From NCBI GenBank assembly GCA_025531455.1, contig JAMYHL010000010.1:1054001-1118000 (forward strand): a stretch of DNA of 64,000 nucleotides, read 5' to 3'. Below, piece after piece: positions 45,511 to 57,762 of this stretch (within the stretch, counting starts at the first letter, position 1; every line of letters begins with the position of its first letter). The stretch comes from Apiotrichum sp. Y4204 (taxonomy: Eukaryota; Basidiomycota; Tremellomycetes; Trichosporonales; Trichosporonaceae). The notes under the pieces are model-generated. The model made no database searches, was not told the DNA's origin, and worked only from the letters and a program-made list of their open reading frames with translations. The translations under genes and the position numbers were made by a program.

Positions 45511-47938
45511 CGATCCCGTTGACCGTACGTTCTCATTTGCAGAAACCCCAAGAGCTTGTTCGCCGTGTGAGTATGTTTGAAAGTGCCCAAGAGTCTGCAG
45601 GACTGCGTGCGGTCTACGCGACCTTGTCTCAACTAAGTCCAGTCCATTAACCGCGTGATGCTCAACAGCATTTCCGGTTCGTTCACCGCCCACCTTTTGC
45701 ACCCTTACAAACTGCAAGCGAACGTCGTCGTGTGAGCGATTCCCCCAGCTCATCTCATTCAATAGCCGCAATTGACACCTCGTGGGTCATGTCGTCCTCG
45801 CCAAGAAGAAGCTGTTGTCAGATGTCGGGGCCGAACACTAGCCTCCCTCAGCGGTTTGCTACCGACCTGGGCCTGTGTCCCTTCCCCGAGTTAGATCTTT
45901 CGTGTCACTGGATGATTGAAGTGGGTCGCTCGTGTCTCGGTGGCTTCACACCCATGGGGTGACCCACCATGTCGCGGGTCCGCGCGTCCGCGGCAACGTC
46001 CGACCGTCTGGTACTGTAAGCTCACCCACTCAACTTGGACCGAGTGCTGCGGATACGGTGGCAGCCCCTGGCAGAATAAGTGTGGGCTATATATAACACC
46101 AACCTTGGATTCTTGGGAAGTCGAGTGCGATGATGTGGGGATGCGCAGGTTAATGAAACGCGGATGTCACTTAAACCTCCGACCGGATTACTGTGCCAGC
46201 GTACCAGCGTCCAGACCCACCCGGCACAGGGCTACATTCCGGTCACAACACTCCAGTCATGCCGGTCAAGCGTCGCACATTCCTGTTATGGGTCACAATG
46301 TCACACTATCTTTATCATCGGCCAGTCGCGGCAAGAAACCCCAGTTTTCAGTCCCATCACCACATGAACGGGCTCAGGCTTGGCAGCCCTGATGTATTTC
46401 CCGCAGTCCGCAGGTTGTGCCAGATCATGTCCGGCACATATGAACTTCTCGGACAACTCTCCTCGTGACAGATGTTTCCATTGAACTTGCGAAAAGAAGC
46501 TCCGCGCGGACGAAGTGGTCCGCTGTCCCACTTGCAACAAACAAAGGATAAACAGGACATGTGACTTGGACTATTTGATTTAGAGGCCGATTTAGAGGCA
46601 CCGATACGCGGATATTGGCATCAATGTCAGCGCAATCAGTAACGATTCGATCTGGAGCACTGGTTGATTGTGTGCTCAGCAGTGGCATCCTTGGCGTTGT
46701 GGACACTGCGACCCGGGACACTGCGACCCGCCGACCTCAAGTCTGTATTGGCTGGTGACCAAGCTTTTCAGTCGTCAGGTTATCGAATTATCGGAGCTCG
46801 TCACGAGTGGAGGATGCTCCTATGCCTTTGCGCCTTTCGTTCTTGTACATTTCTCCCGTCTGCTCCGCCCGATATGTCTCCGCAATCCCAGCCCTGCTGG
46901 ATACAATGAGCGGTACAACTCTTAGGCCTTGTGCCGTGCCCCACGCAATTGTCTCCAGGTTCCATCGTCACAGCACCTACGGCCAAGGAATGTACGAAAT
47001 TTGAGGTATAAGGCAACCTTGAAGTCAGGGGAATGGAGCAGGGCCGTAGGAACAGCGACCGGAAGAACTAGAACCTTGAGTGGCCCCGAGTTGTGCATAA
47101 AGTCGTCCAGATAAACCAGCGATGAAGACCGGGCCAACATGCACAAAACAGCCCATGCGGCCTAGATCACGCAGCTACGGCGTAAATCTACGGCGGTAAA
47201 CCACTCAAGGCGGCTGCTTCCGGGCTTGGAAGCCGGAATAAAATGTTCGTTCATTCGGTACGCGGTACGAGACCTCGTGTTCCTCTCCCTCGAGAACGAC
47301 TTCTCACGAGTGACCTTGTTGCTGGTTTTACTGCAATTCTACAGTACCGGTTAATCATAATCATCATGGTGACCGTGGTAACCTCACGACCACGAAAATG
47401 ATTGATCCTGTCGTCTGCATTCTCCCAGATGCTTCTATAATATATGCAACTGACAGTCCATCTACAGTACATATGCCTCGCGTCCGGATTCTGAGGTCAT
47501 CGTCGTCATTCCTCGAAAGAGGTCTCTTCAATCAGGCGCGTCATAGCAGTTCTGTCGTCACGAAGTTGCATATATATGTACCCTATGTAGAATGTGTTGG
47601 TCTTGGGGGACGACTAAAGGAATGCAGGCATTCCTAGGGGTTGCAGAATCGGCTAAATGTGTGTCATTGCCTTCATGCAGCTCATTTTGGTGTGCACAGT
47701 GCCTGAAAAACTGTTGTGCACCTAGCAATTCTCCGCGCCAACAAGATCACAGTCATAGATCATAGATCAACTAAGTATTGTCTGACTAACGTCGGCGTAT
47801 TCCACTGCCTTGCGGAGCAAAGACCTGAGAATCTGCAGGCAGGGGCACGTCTGTTATTTGTTGGCAAACCAGCATGTAGCACAATTCTAGATATATATAC
47901 TCGGCAATTTATAAACACCGACCTCTAAGAAGCCGAGC

Positions 47939-49094
47939 TTACCGTTTCTGCTCAGCCACTTGTGTGAGAAGGCCCTTGCCGGCAATGAACCCGGCAATGT
48001 TGTCCAACGCCAGAAGCTCCATTTTGCGCTGGGTGTCCTGCGTCTCGGTGCACATGTGGGGAAGGAGGGTGATATTGTCCATGGCAAGCAACCGGGGGTT
48101 AACATTGGGCTCATCCGGGAAGACGTCCAGGCCAGCGGAGAAAAGATGTCCCGACTGGAGAGCTTCGATGAGCGCGTCTTCGTCGACTACCCCTCCACGG
48201 GCAGTGTTGACGAGTGTTGCGCCCTTCTTCATCTTACGGAACTGCTCGCGGCCAAACGAACCCCGAGTCTGGTCGTTCAGAGGAAGGTTGAGGGACACGA
48301 CGTCACTCTGGGCGAGCAGCTCGTCGATGCTGGCGCAGTAGGTGCACGAAAAGTCGGGCGGGGGGGACAGTTCGCGTCGGTTGTGGTACACAATCTTCAT
48401 GTCAAACGCGAGCAGGCGGCGCGCCATTGTCGCGCCGATGCCGCCCATGCCGATGATGCCCACTGTTTTCCCATCAGGGTCGAAAGCTGGTGCAAGTCCG
48501 CTCTTCCACCTCCCTGATCGCACATTGACTTCGGCACGGTGGAACTGCCTCAGCGCTGATAGGACGAGATAGACACCGACAGTCGCAGTCGCCGAGTCAA
48601 CCGCCTTCGGTGTGTTCGTCACCTTGATGCCGCGTGCCGACGCCGCCGCCACGTCTATCTGATCGTAACCAGCACCATTGTGCGCAATGAGCTTGACTGA
48701 CTCGGGGAGGTGGTCAATCAGCTCCTTGTCAAAGAACCCAATTGGGCCTGAGTCTCAGCACGCCGACGCGATTGATACAAGTCAACACATACCGACAGAG
48801 TCGTTGTGGCGGTAGATGGCGGTCACACCGTCATACTTTGCTTTGCAGTCTGCAAAGAACTCATCCCGTGTTTTCGCAGTCAGTTCCTAAAGGTCAGCCA
48901 CTGAAACCATTCTTTTCACAGGCCAGAAGACGTACGACAAGCTCAGCGAGGCCTGAGAACTTCTCCGCTGCGTCCTCCTTCGTCCAAACGAGACCTGATG
49001 CTGGATGATGTCAGGGGGCGGTTCCTCAGTTTACATCAAGCAGGGGGTAACCCTACTCACTGCAGATGAGGACCTTGGGAAGCGTTGCTGTCAT
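47939..49094 (-). CDS. GOR1: Glyoxylate/hydroxypyruvate reductase, D-2-hydroxyacid dehydrogenase family
   Basis: NAD(P)-dependent reductase of 2-oxoacids such as glyoxylate and hydroxypyruvate. Four exons, 49061-49094, 48936-48994, 48793-48886 and 47939-48747, give 331 aa (yeast Gor1 is 350). The split substrate-binding domain has HNGAGYDQID. The Rossmann dinucleotide motif is VGIIGMGGIG, followed by YHNRREL. Catalytic and signature segments are present: LNLPLNDQTRGSFG, VNTARGGVVDEDAL (Arg), DVFPDEPNV (Glu) and LLPHMCTET (His). Introns are 66, 49 and 45 nt. Family membership is firm. The gene symbol reflects the close pattern match to yeast Gor1 and not a phylogeny; other 2-hydroxyacid dehydrogenases share these motifs. 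Confidence 0.9.
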
Positions 49095-52060
49095 CCTTTG
49101 TCTTCTGTACAGGTTGGTGAAGATGTGTCCGTAGATCGTGGGTATGACAGAGATCATGGTCGCCACCGACCTCAGTGTCCTTATGTCCCGTTTGGGATCT
49201 GTAGCACAGCACCATAGATAACCGTGAGATGCCGTTTGCCGGGCCGACGTTCCGAACGCGGTCGGAGCCTCCGGACCGATCCTCCGAGGATGCGATCGGC
49301 TTCCCGGCCGGCCACAATCCACAATCGCCACGTTGCCGCATCTCGATTAGCTCAAGCAGTGATCTCTATACCCTGTCGTTTTAGCTTTTCCATATAAAGC
49401 ACCCCCCCTTGACCAAGCCCGGCTATCATCTCTGGATACAAGAAACTTTACCGGCTACCCGTGTATATGTCTGTATCGAACTGTGTCCTTCGATTCTGTC
49501 TGACTGCTCTTGGCGTACTTTGCAATAGCCTGCTCCGCCTACTGCGCTACTGCCTCTCATAGACTACAATGTGGGGGTCCAAACAGGGACATTTGTGACT
49601 GAGGGTCTGAATTTTGCACGTTGCGGAACGATGTCAAATATGGCCGAACTGCCGATTCCGCTGTCAATAACGGCGGAATGTGGAGCATTGCACCGTTACG
49701 ATGCTCTCGGACAGCAACGACTTGGGATCCTGTGCTGCTCGGAGAGCTCGAACCCGACCTCCGAACTGTGCACTGGTCGTCGTGGCACGTCACGTAGGTT
49801 TTCCGCCGGGCAGTGGTCGAGTGGAACGATCGATCATGACGACGATAAAATTGCACCCGAGTGCAATAATCATCCGCTAAAAGGGCGGGGGTTGTATACT
49901 AGAGGGATGGCGGGAATGAATCCAGAGCATGAATTGGGGACCCGGAGGGTGATTCAGTTGGCGAGTAGTGGGGTGGACAGCTTTGGCACTTTATCGGTCC
50001 GCGGTCATTCGGTAATGACGACGATAAATTTGCACCCGAGTGCGATAATCTTTACTAAAAGCGAGTGGGTTTGCGTACCGGAAGGGCCAAAGGACGGCGG
50101 GAATGGATCCAGAGGATGACCCGGAAAGTTGATCCGGGCAGTGGAGTGACACAGCCTTGGCGGTCTAAACGAAAACACTACTGGAGAGATGGCATTTTCG
50201 CCACTCTACATACAACATTCATTACCATGAATGCATGAAAGGCCAAGTGTCTGCTCTTTTAGTTTTCCTCTTGCTCGTTTTCAAACACCGTGAACAGCTG
50301 ACATTATTGCGCAATGCATTTTTGCTCGAGTGTAGTATTTTTGGACACTATTGGAGTACACCGGTCTGCCTATCTCCAATATGTTTGGCTGCCGCTCCGG
50401 CCGTATGGAAGCGAGGGGTACCAGCAGCAGATTCCATGAGTGAAGATTCCCAGATTCCCATACTCATTCCCACTCCCACAGGCAGACTCGCCGAACGATT
50501 GGAGCCCTTGTTAAAAAGTGGGCTGTCGGCCTGTCGGCTGCCGCCGGGACCAGGCGTGTGTCGAGATCCGCTCATGCACACTTGACACCCTCTGCGCCTC
50601 CCTCTCTTCCGCCGCCGCTCGGCCCCATTATTTCCTGTGGCCACGAGCAACCAACGATCGCCCAACAGCATTGCATGTCTTCTCGGTTGCCTCACCGAGC
50701 CCCTGACGAGTCTCTCCGCGTTTTCAGGCAGAGCTCTGAAACTACGTATGGCGGCAGAGGACGAAGCAGAATGATGATCAGCTGGTTTATCAACGTGTTT
50801 TTGGACCTGCAAGATTGTCCTTCGAATCGATGCCATTGCTTGTCGGCTTACGGCATGCACCGACGCCAAACGTCAGCATCCGGTAGGTCCAAGGAACTCT
50901 TGGTAGAGTTTGTTTCCTTCCGTGAGCGGCGCTTGCTGCGGGTGGCGATGGGTGGGCCCTCTTTTTTACTCCTCTGACTTTTCCATGTTCTCCACGCGGA
51001 CAAGGACCGCCTGTGTCCATAGGGTTCAGCAAGGCATGCTAAGTCGGCATCCGTTGGCATTCTAGGACCCAACTGTTGTGACGCAGGGGTAGCAGCAGCA
51101 AAAGATCTTCATTCCTAGGGGCGAGTACGCAACTGCACGTGTTCACAATAAACGGCGGCGCAGCGGCGGTAGAGCAGAGAGCAGGGCGTCCACAAATCCA
51201 CAACAACAAAAGCATGCAGGAGCCAAGGACAAACAGGACAACAACACAACAGGACAATAGCACAACAGCACAACAGGGAGAAGAGACAAAGGTCGTCATG
51301 CCCCCCGAGTGCATGTGCAACTGCACGGATATGTTTTGCGTACAGTAGTGTTTATGCGAGGGTTTGTGGACATAGTTGGCTCCAGGAGACCGGGCAGACC
51401 GGCCAGACCATCCGGCGGTGACCCGTCGTGTCGTAATCTGCGCCCAGATTGGATTAATGTACATGGTACTCTGTGCGGTGGCGGCGTAGCCGGCGTCTCA
51501 CACCTTATACTGGCTGGTTTTGCATCGCTCGTGTTCGGACCCCTGGCCTCGCATGTCCTCTTCCTTACCGCCTCCTTTCCTCTTCCTTGCTTCTGCGACC
51601 CGAAAGATAAATCCAGCAATCCCCAACAGAGTCCACCGAGCTCAGCATCATCGGACAAATGTAAGCTCGGTTGTCCAAACAGGGGCATGCGTTTAGTTGA
51701 GTTGTGCGAGGAGAAGAGCGCGGGAGAGGGCGAACATGTTGAGATGGGTCCAGTCGAGGACCTCACTTGCTGCGCTATCAGTTTGATCATGAAAGGTCCT
51801 CCAACTTGTGCGTTCTTTGCCTTGTGCTCGGTCTCTTCCGTCCCGTGTGTGGCACATCGGACATCCCAGCTCTCGTTCACATTCCCCTATAACACATTGC
51901 AGACCCGCTGTCATTCCCGAATGTTGCGACACCCAGGCTCTCTCAATCTCTCCTTCTCGACGACCAGATCGACTAGACCACCCACAACCCACCAGTGTCC
52001 CACCATTTCCACTCCCACGCCGACACCTCCACTCCATTCTCGCAGAGTTCGTTGATATCC
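49095..52060. other. Divergent spacer between the reductase and Zn2Cys6 factor genes
   Basis: 3 kb between two divergent start codons. It holds the promoters of both genes, the tandem repeat at 49836-50165 and a CAACA-rich stretch at 51229-51270. The 182-codon plus-strand frame at 49571-50119 mostly translates the tandem repeat, and the 248-codon frame at 51309-52055 ends in the CT-rich leader; both are treated as chance. Confidence 0.5.
49836..50165. repeat. Two diverged tandem copies, period 179 nt, with a hairpin core
   Basis: Copy 1 begins ATGACGACGATAAA at 49836 and copy 2 begins with the same bases at 50015. Both contain TTGCACCCGAGTGC, then AATAATC or GATAATC, CTAAAA, a GGCGGGAATG segment, CCAGAG, GACCCGGA and an ending like CAGCTTTGGC or CAGCCTTGGC. 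In copy 1 TTGCAC and GTGCAA (49851-49866) form a perfect 6-bp stem with a CCGA loop; copy 2 has a one-base change in the stem. Divergence in the spacer suggests an old duplication or a degraded small element. Confidence 0.75.
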
Positions 52061-55000
52061 ATGTCAACGATAGACATGGATATCGACAATGTACCCGAGG
52101 AGGGTCCGCCACTGGTCTCACCATCAGCCGCGGTTCTCGCTCCCTTTGAACCCTCACAAGCATCACCGTCTATTCCGCACCTTAGCAGTGGCGAAGGAAT
52201 AAACGCTCCTCAAGACGGCACATCGAGTCGTCCAACACCTGCACGACCCCCGCGAAAGTTGAACAGGTCGGCCAACCAATTGCACAGAAACCAAGCATGC
52301 CTTCCCTGTCGACGTCGACGTATAAAATGCGATGCTGGCCGACCGTTCTGCTCGTCCTGTATCCGATCGTACCGATTCCTCGCGCGCACCCAACCAAACA
52401 CTGAACGAGACGCGAAGGACGTACAATGCTTTTACGAAGACAGTGGTGAAGGAAATCTCGCAGGTGGCAGCAACGACCTGGCCCGTGGCAGCAGCGAGAC
52501 TCGATCCACCATCAACAAATTGGAAGCTCGCGTTGGTTCGTTGCCACAAGTCTTGTCTTCATTTTGGCTAACATCCTAAGCAGAACTACAGGGGGCCTTG
52601 TGGATGTCAACATCCCAGTCATCGCCATCCGCCCAGTATGGGTACGCTCAAACTGCCCCTTCAGAAATAGGCTGGCTGGTGAGCAACTCGACATGGAGCG
52701 ACCAGTCCCAAGCAGGTTACACGCCTCCCAGCGCGACGACTCCTGGTGGGCAGGGATTTGGCCCGTTTCCCGATGTCGATAGCAGTTTAATGCCAAACGT
52801 AAGCCCACTATCCACCGAGTTGGGAATGCGTGTCGGTGTTGATCCCTTTGTACTGAACAAGGGGAATTTGTTGGAGACCTATGATTTCATTGGGGACGGT
52901 GGCCTTACCAAAGGAACGGCGCGGCTATCCGAGGCTCTCCCCCTCCCCACATTGGGACTGGATGCAATCGGCACGATCCACGATGGTCTCGAGTCGCCGC
53001 TGGTGACTTTTAGTGAGGATGACCCACTCTGTTCAAATTGGCCCCCTCATTTACCTGCTCTTCCCGCACTCAAGCCAATGTGAGTATCGGACGACCCGGC
53101 TGACAAACTCGGAACTAACCACACTCCTCAAGTATCGACACTTTCTTCGAAACAACAGCCTCAGTCTCTCGGCTTTTGAACCGCAAGAAGCTGCTCTCTC
53201 GCCTCGCGCTATCACCGATGGACAGCGACTTTCCCCAACCGGCTCTGATTCATGCCATTTGTGCCATCACAGCACGGGATATGATCTCTCCGCCCTTCAT
53301 TGTCGTCGACGAGCCCAATAAAAATTTGAAGACAGACGACAAGATCATCAAGGGCAGCTCCATAGTTGAGGACGGCGACCAAGGCACATTTGGTGACAGA
53401 CAGGTAAAACATGCCTTGTACCATATGCGGTCTATGCGCGTGACTGGTCGGGGATTACTCGAAATTGCCCAGGCCAAAGCCATTATCGCCGTGTATTATC
53501 AACAGCAAGGTAAGAACGAGCTACGGCACACTACGAATGAATGCTGACCAGAATCAGCGAAGATCATGGATGGATGGATGATGACAGGCTCCCTTGTCAG
53601 ACTGGTTCTGGCATTGGGTCTCTGGTCGGACCCCATGAAGCCCGTTAATACATCCAGGTCACTCCTTGCAACGCCCGTTGATTCCGGGGACCGGGAGGAA
53701 CGTGGTATTCTTGCGGCCTACGCTATGGGGCTGGATGTTATCTCCTCGGCGTCAGCAGGGTTAAGCAGTCTTGTCCCTTTTGATGAAATAGTAAATCATG
53801 ATAACATTAGTGACAGCTGACACCACAGGCGTCGCAACTGCCAGCGACTCGGGCCGACTTTGACGGAGAAGTAAGCTGTCATTGTGGAGAGAAATATTGA
53901 CCAGGCAGGGCTCTATTCCGGAGAATTTTCAGACATGGTCCTCAAGTGATCTGTATACGGCGTAGGTCCTTTTCCACTTGTGACAAGCAGTGCTAACACA
54001 TCTATGCAGGAATCCTGTCACGGACAATTTTATTGTTCACATGAAGGGTATCCACCTTCTGGGACAAGTGTTGAAGTTTAGACGTCGAGCTCTCCCGTTG
54101 GAACATAAGTCCTCGATGCGCGGGAACGCAATGTTCAACACCCTCGACCACAACATCTCGGCCCTCTGCGCATCTGTCCCTCCCGATATGCTGCTGCCCT
54201 CGCTGTTTGGACCAAAGGGAGTGGATTCGGACCTTTTTGGCGCCCAGCTGGTTCCACACATTATAGCCATCAGTTTACACGACCTGGCGGCCGACATGTC
54301 CAATCCCCACGACGCCAGCGCAATCCGGATGCTCGCTGAAGCCCGCGCGTTTTTATCAGTCTTGAATGGTTTCATGAGCACAGCGCTGGATTTTGCGTCC
54401 TTACTCACGCCTACGATCTCTTGTGAGTGTTTCTTCTGGTAGTTGATTTCTTTATACTCCTCAATGTCGTGCTGGCTTTAGATGCTGACCCCCCGCAGAG
54501 TATGACACTGCAAGATGGATACATCGCGCTGACATATAGCTATTGTTTCGTTGCCGCTAAGACAATGATCAAATTCTACAAGAGAGCCCTGGAATCCCAA
54601 GATCTTACGTTTGCGCGTAGCGTGTTATCTGAAATGGAGGTTTTCTGGTAAGCTGGCAGTCCATTATTATCAGTATTGGTTGAACTAACCCTCGTCAGGA
54701 CCGTCTTCCAAAGCCTCTCTTCGTTATTCCTTATCGGCGCTGTTCACAGTTGCGAGATTCACAAGCTTTTGAAGAGTAATCCAGATGATATTGGAGACCG
54801 TAACTCCACCGAAATCCCATCCCGCTCGTACCACTACCGGACAGAAAGTGGGAATTTGCCCGACACCCGTCCAGTTCGTCATGGTCCATTGATCTCCGAC
54901 AGCGTTCTCGGTCTTTCGCAGCCTCCATCTGCCTCTAGTAAGCTATTAACTGCCGCGATGTGGCGATATATAACGCCTGGATGGGGCTGATGATTCATGC

Positions 55001-55458
55001 TAGATCTCGTGTCCCAGGACGCTTTCCTTGATGCGGCAGCTACTGACCCAGGAAATCTGGGTGGAGATAGTCGAAGACCGGGGTTTCCTAGGGGCAGGAC
55101 TCATGCCCCATTTCAGCAACAGTTTGTCCCTCAGCAGCCACAGACTCCGCTTTCCGACATTACATCGAGCTTTGTATCGCTTCCAATCATTCCTCAAACT
55201 TCACCGTTGATGCAGGCGCCTCCGCACCAGCAAAGTCGAAACCCATCGGGTGTGCAAAGTTACCCCGCTGCTCAATATCAACAGCGCCCATCAACGACTC
55301 ATCTCTACACCTGGCCTTCACTGGCTGTAGAAACTCAAGCCCTTGGGGAACCCCGGTCTCCTACAACCAGAGGCCGACCCCGATCCCAATCGTTCGAGCA
55401 AACAGATCCTTCTCGCGGGAGACAGCCGTCCAAGCCCCATCGACGGTCTTTCAAGTGA
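52061..55458 (+). CDS. Fungal Zn2Cys6 transcription factor
   Basis: Nuclear DNA-binding regulator. Ten exons: 52061-52535, 52584-53079, 53133-53509, 53558-53790, 53829-53870, 53909-53961, 54010-54422, 54482-54647, 54699-54937 and 55004-55458 (2949 nt, 982 aa). The binuclear cluster is CLPCRRRRIKC at 80-90 with Cys 97, 100 and 123. The gap before the last Cys is 22 residues, longer than the usual loop of 6-9. A basic N-terminal arm (PPRKLNRSANQLHRNQ) precedes it. A middle homology region (about 340-800) includes FFETTASVSRLLNRKKL, RGLLEIAQAKAIIAVYY and the helix MMTGSLVRLVLALGLW. The tail is Gln/Pro/Ser-rich, an activation-domain-like composition. Introns are 34-66 nt; intron 2 ends in AAG and the fifth has tandem acceptors (ccaggcag), only the second being in frame. 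The target pathway is unknown. Confidence 0.9.
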
Positions 55459-55614
55459 TAAACAAAGATGCATATGCGAAGTTTCTTTGTACCCTCGGTG
55501 TACCCGTGTATATCAGATTCATTCCTTACTGTACCGTACCAAACATCGGTTGACAGACTATTACTATTGGGATTTCATTGAGGTTTATAGCGTCCGTTAC
55601 CAATGTCACCAAAT

Positions 55615-57762
55615 TTACGCCCTCGGGTCCGGGTGCGCAACACTCCTGCTTTTTCCCTTGTTGCGTGTTGGGCGATTCAGGTGCTCAGAGATCTTCCGGA
55701 TATTGAAAGCAGCATCAGTCGTGTGGCCAACAAGGCTTGGGCATCCTTGAGATTCGTCGACCTGTAAAGATTGGTGGGCCGAGACTTCAGGGTTCAAGAC
55801 CGGTGAAGGCGGGATGGGGTGGACCACTCTCATATTTGCGACAACCCAGGCGGGTCCCGATCCGGAGCCGGCAAAAGGACTTGCCGAACTAACAGCTGTC
55901 CCCGATTGGAGCACAGCAAGGTCACCAGCCGGGTCGGTGTCAACATCATGCGGATGCCACAACACCAGACCGTCTTCGATAGGCTCATACTTCCCCTTTC
56001 CTAACTGTCTGTTTATGGTCAGTTTCTGCCTCGAAATAGAAGATGAAGACCTCTACTTGTACCCACTCATTCAAGATCTTAATGCGCGTGTACTTGTAGT
56101 TTTCACAGCGTTCGACGATCTTGCGACGCACATTTCGAATGGTTCTTTGAATCTTGGGATCGAGGGGAGCCATGGCATCGGGACCAGCATGCTTGGGGTC
56201 AAAGCGAGCGTTGAAAGCATCCAGCTGCCCAAGGACACGACGTCCACGGTGATACATTGCTTGCAGGGCCTTGCATTTGCCAACTGCGCCGACGTTAGAA
56301 GGAATGCTGCCGATCTTGGGGACCATGGCGGAGTTGACGGTCATGCTTGGGAGAAGAGAGTTGTAGAAAAGGGGGTACCTGGCGACAACATCAGGATAGA
56401 GGCGGAGGAATTGACCCAAGGTGAACGGCGCGACCTCTTGTTCGTGACGGACGTAGCTGCGTTTGGCTACCCGGAGCCGCGGGGACTTCTTGAGTTTCCA
56501 TTTTGTGGGACGTGTACGCGACTTTGGCCGGCTGCCAGGAATAAAGTCTTCGTCGTGTTCATCACTCTTCTCCTCAGTGTCCGACTCAGGGTTCCCGGTA
56601 GTGTTTGAGTCGTCATACGGGGAGTCCGTTGCCCCACACTCTGAGACACCACACACGGGAGGTGATGTGTATGCGGAGTGCCTGACGACTGAGCCACGTG
56701 AAACTGTTGTGGTGAGTGGCAGTGCCACAAAATATCGTACTAAACAAACTCACCACTCAATCCAGGAAGTGTTGATATGGGGTGTACTGAAGACCACCCT
56801 TGCGGGCACAGCGAATGCGTAGAAGCGAAAGGCGAGAGAGGTTCTTGTCTGTTCCCCAAATCTTGAGAAGCATGGGCAGCTGGGTTATCCCCAAGCTTGG
56901 CATGAACCAACTCTGATGAATCGAAGTACGAGTCGGTGTAGAGTTGGGGGTTGCGTACGGGCACGTTTTCTCTCTGAGATACACCGGCATGAAAAGTAGT
57001 ATCAAGCAAAGAATTGTGAAGCTGTGAAGTCTGAATGGATTCCTGTTGATTGCGAGGGTGATGGTCAACGTAGGAGGCAGCTTCATAGGGCGGGGTGACG
57101 GGGATTGGTTGGGAGACAGCTGAACCGGCGCTGAAGCTGTCCACAGAACCATTTGGGCTAGGAAAGGAGGCCCCTAAATGGGGTGAGACTTCTGTAGAAA
57201 CGAGAGCAGTGGAAATGAAAAGCTGTGGGGAAGACACTGAGAAGCTTGAGGACGTAGGTGATGACTGCGGGGCCTCAGACAGGGTAGTGTGAGTTGAAGA
57301 GGGCGAAAAAAGCGTCGGAACCGTTTGACCCCTAGATGTAGGGGAGAGCCAGCCGTCTGAAAGGTTCATTGGCTGACGAGCAAACGATGTGTTGACATGG
57401 TGAGGAAGGGAAGGGAATGAAGTCGTCCAAGCAAGACTTTCTGAACTTGGGGGGTATGTGGCGGGCGTTTGACCGTGCTGAAACATTTGAGACATGACGC
57501 AAGTCGGCCCTGCGAGGATGATAGGTGGAGTGTAGCTCTGAGGCAGTGTCTGAAAGCCTGATCTCACACTCAGGACGGAGTCGGAGCGGCCACCGTGAAG
57601 GGCTGAAGGATTGACGTTGTTGATGACCCTTGGGACCCCCATCTGTGGAAATGCAATCAACCTGTGCGGATGGAGGGCAAGGTCCGTTACGAAGGAACTG
57701 AGCGTGTTGTTGCGATCAGAACCTGAATGAAACCCCATGGTTGGAGAAGAGTGAAGCTGCAT
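55615..57762 (-). CDS. Unknown Ser/Pro-rich protein with an ordered basic central region
   Basis: Three exons, 56754-57762, 56063-56703 and 55615-56004, give 679 aa. Residues 1-340 are Ser/Thr/Pro/His-rich and disordered. An acidic stretch (ESDTEEKSDEHDEDF) leads into a basic one (RPKSRTRPTKWKLKK). Then comes an ordered block at about 415-550: TLGQFLRLYPDVVARY, VGKCKALQAMYHRGRR and RRKIVERCENYKYTRIKIL. The C-terminus is again low in order. The layout resembles a transcription factor, but I recognise no DNA-binding fold. It is tail-to-tail with the Zn2Cys6 gene, 156 nt between stops, so overlapping 3' ends are possible. The donor of intron 2 is either GTACAA or GTAGAG six bases later; both keep the frame. 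Confidence 0.72.

Larger units (their letters stand above)
39401..47938. other. 8.5 kb gene-poor region
   Basis: Apart from the CT-rich promoter of the acidic-protein gene (to about 40100), no gene is supported. Short frames that look faintly protein-like are 42717-42905 minus (62 codons, LYEEATAAMVESVLSA), 43116-43634 minus in several frames, and 44231-44572 minus (113 codons, starting MPNEEASLPPEEV). None has a recognisable domain or a supported exon chain. The right half (about 44.6-47.9 kb) appears less GC-rich than the genes. Small repeats occur at 43584-43622 and 45431-45510. No transposase, integrase or reverse-transcriptase motif was seen. Confidence 0.5.

Noticed and set aside
49571..50119. 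182-codon plus-strand frame across the tandem repeat
   Set aside because: Most of it translates the diverged 179-nt repeat, and it has no domain; treated as non-coding.
51309..52055. 248-codon plus-strand frame upstream of the Zn2Cys6 gene
   Set aside because: The end runs through the pyrimidine-rich leader of the downstream gene, and the translation has no conserved segment.
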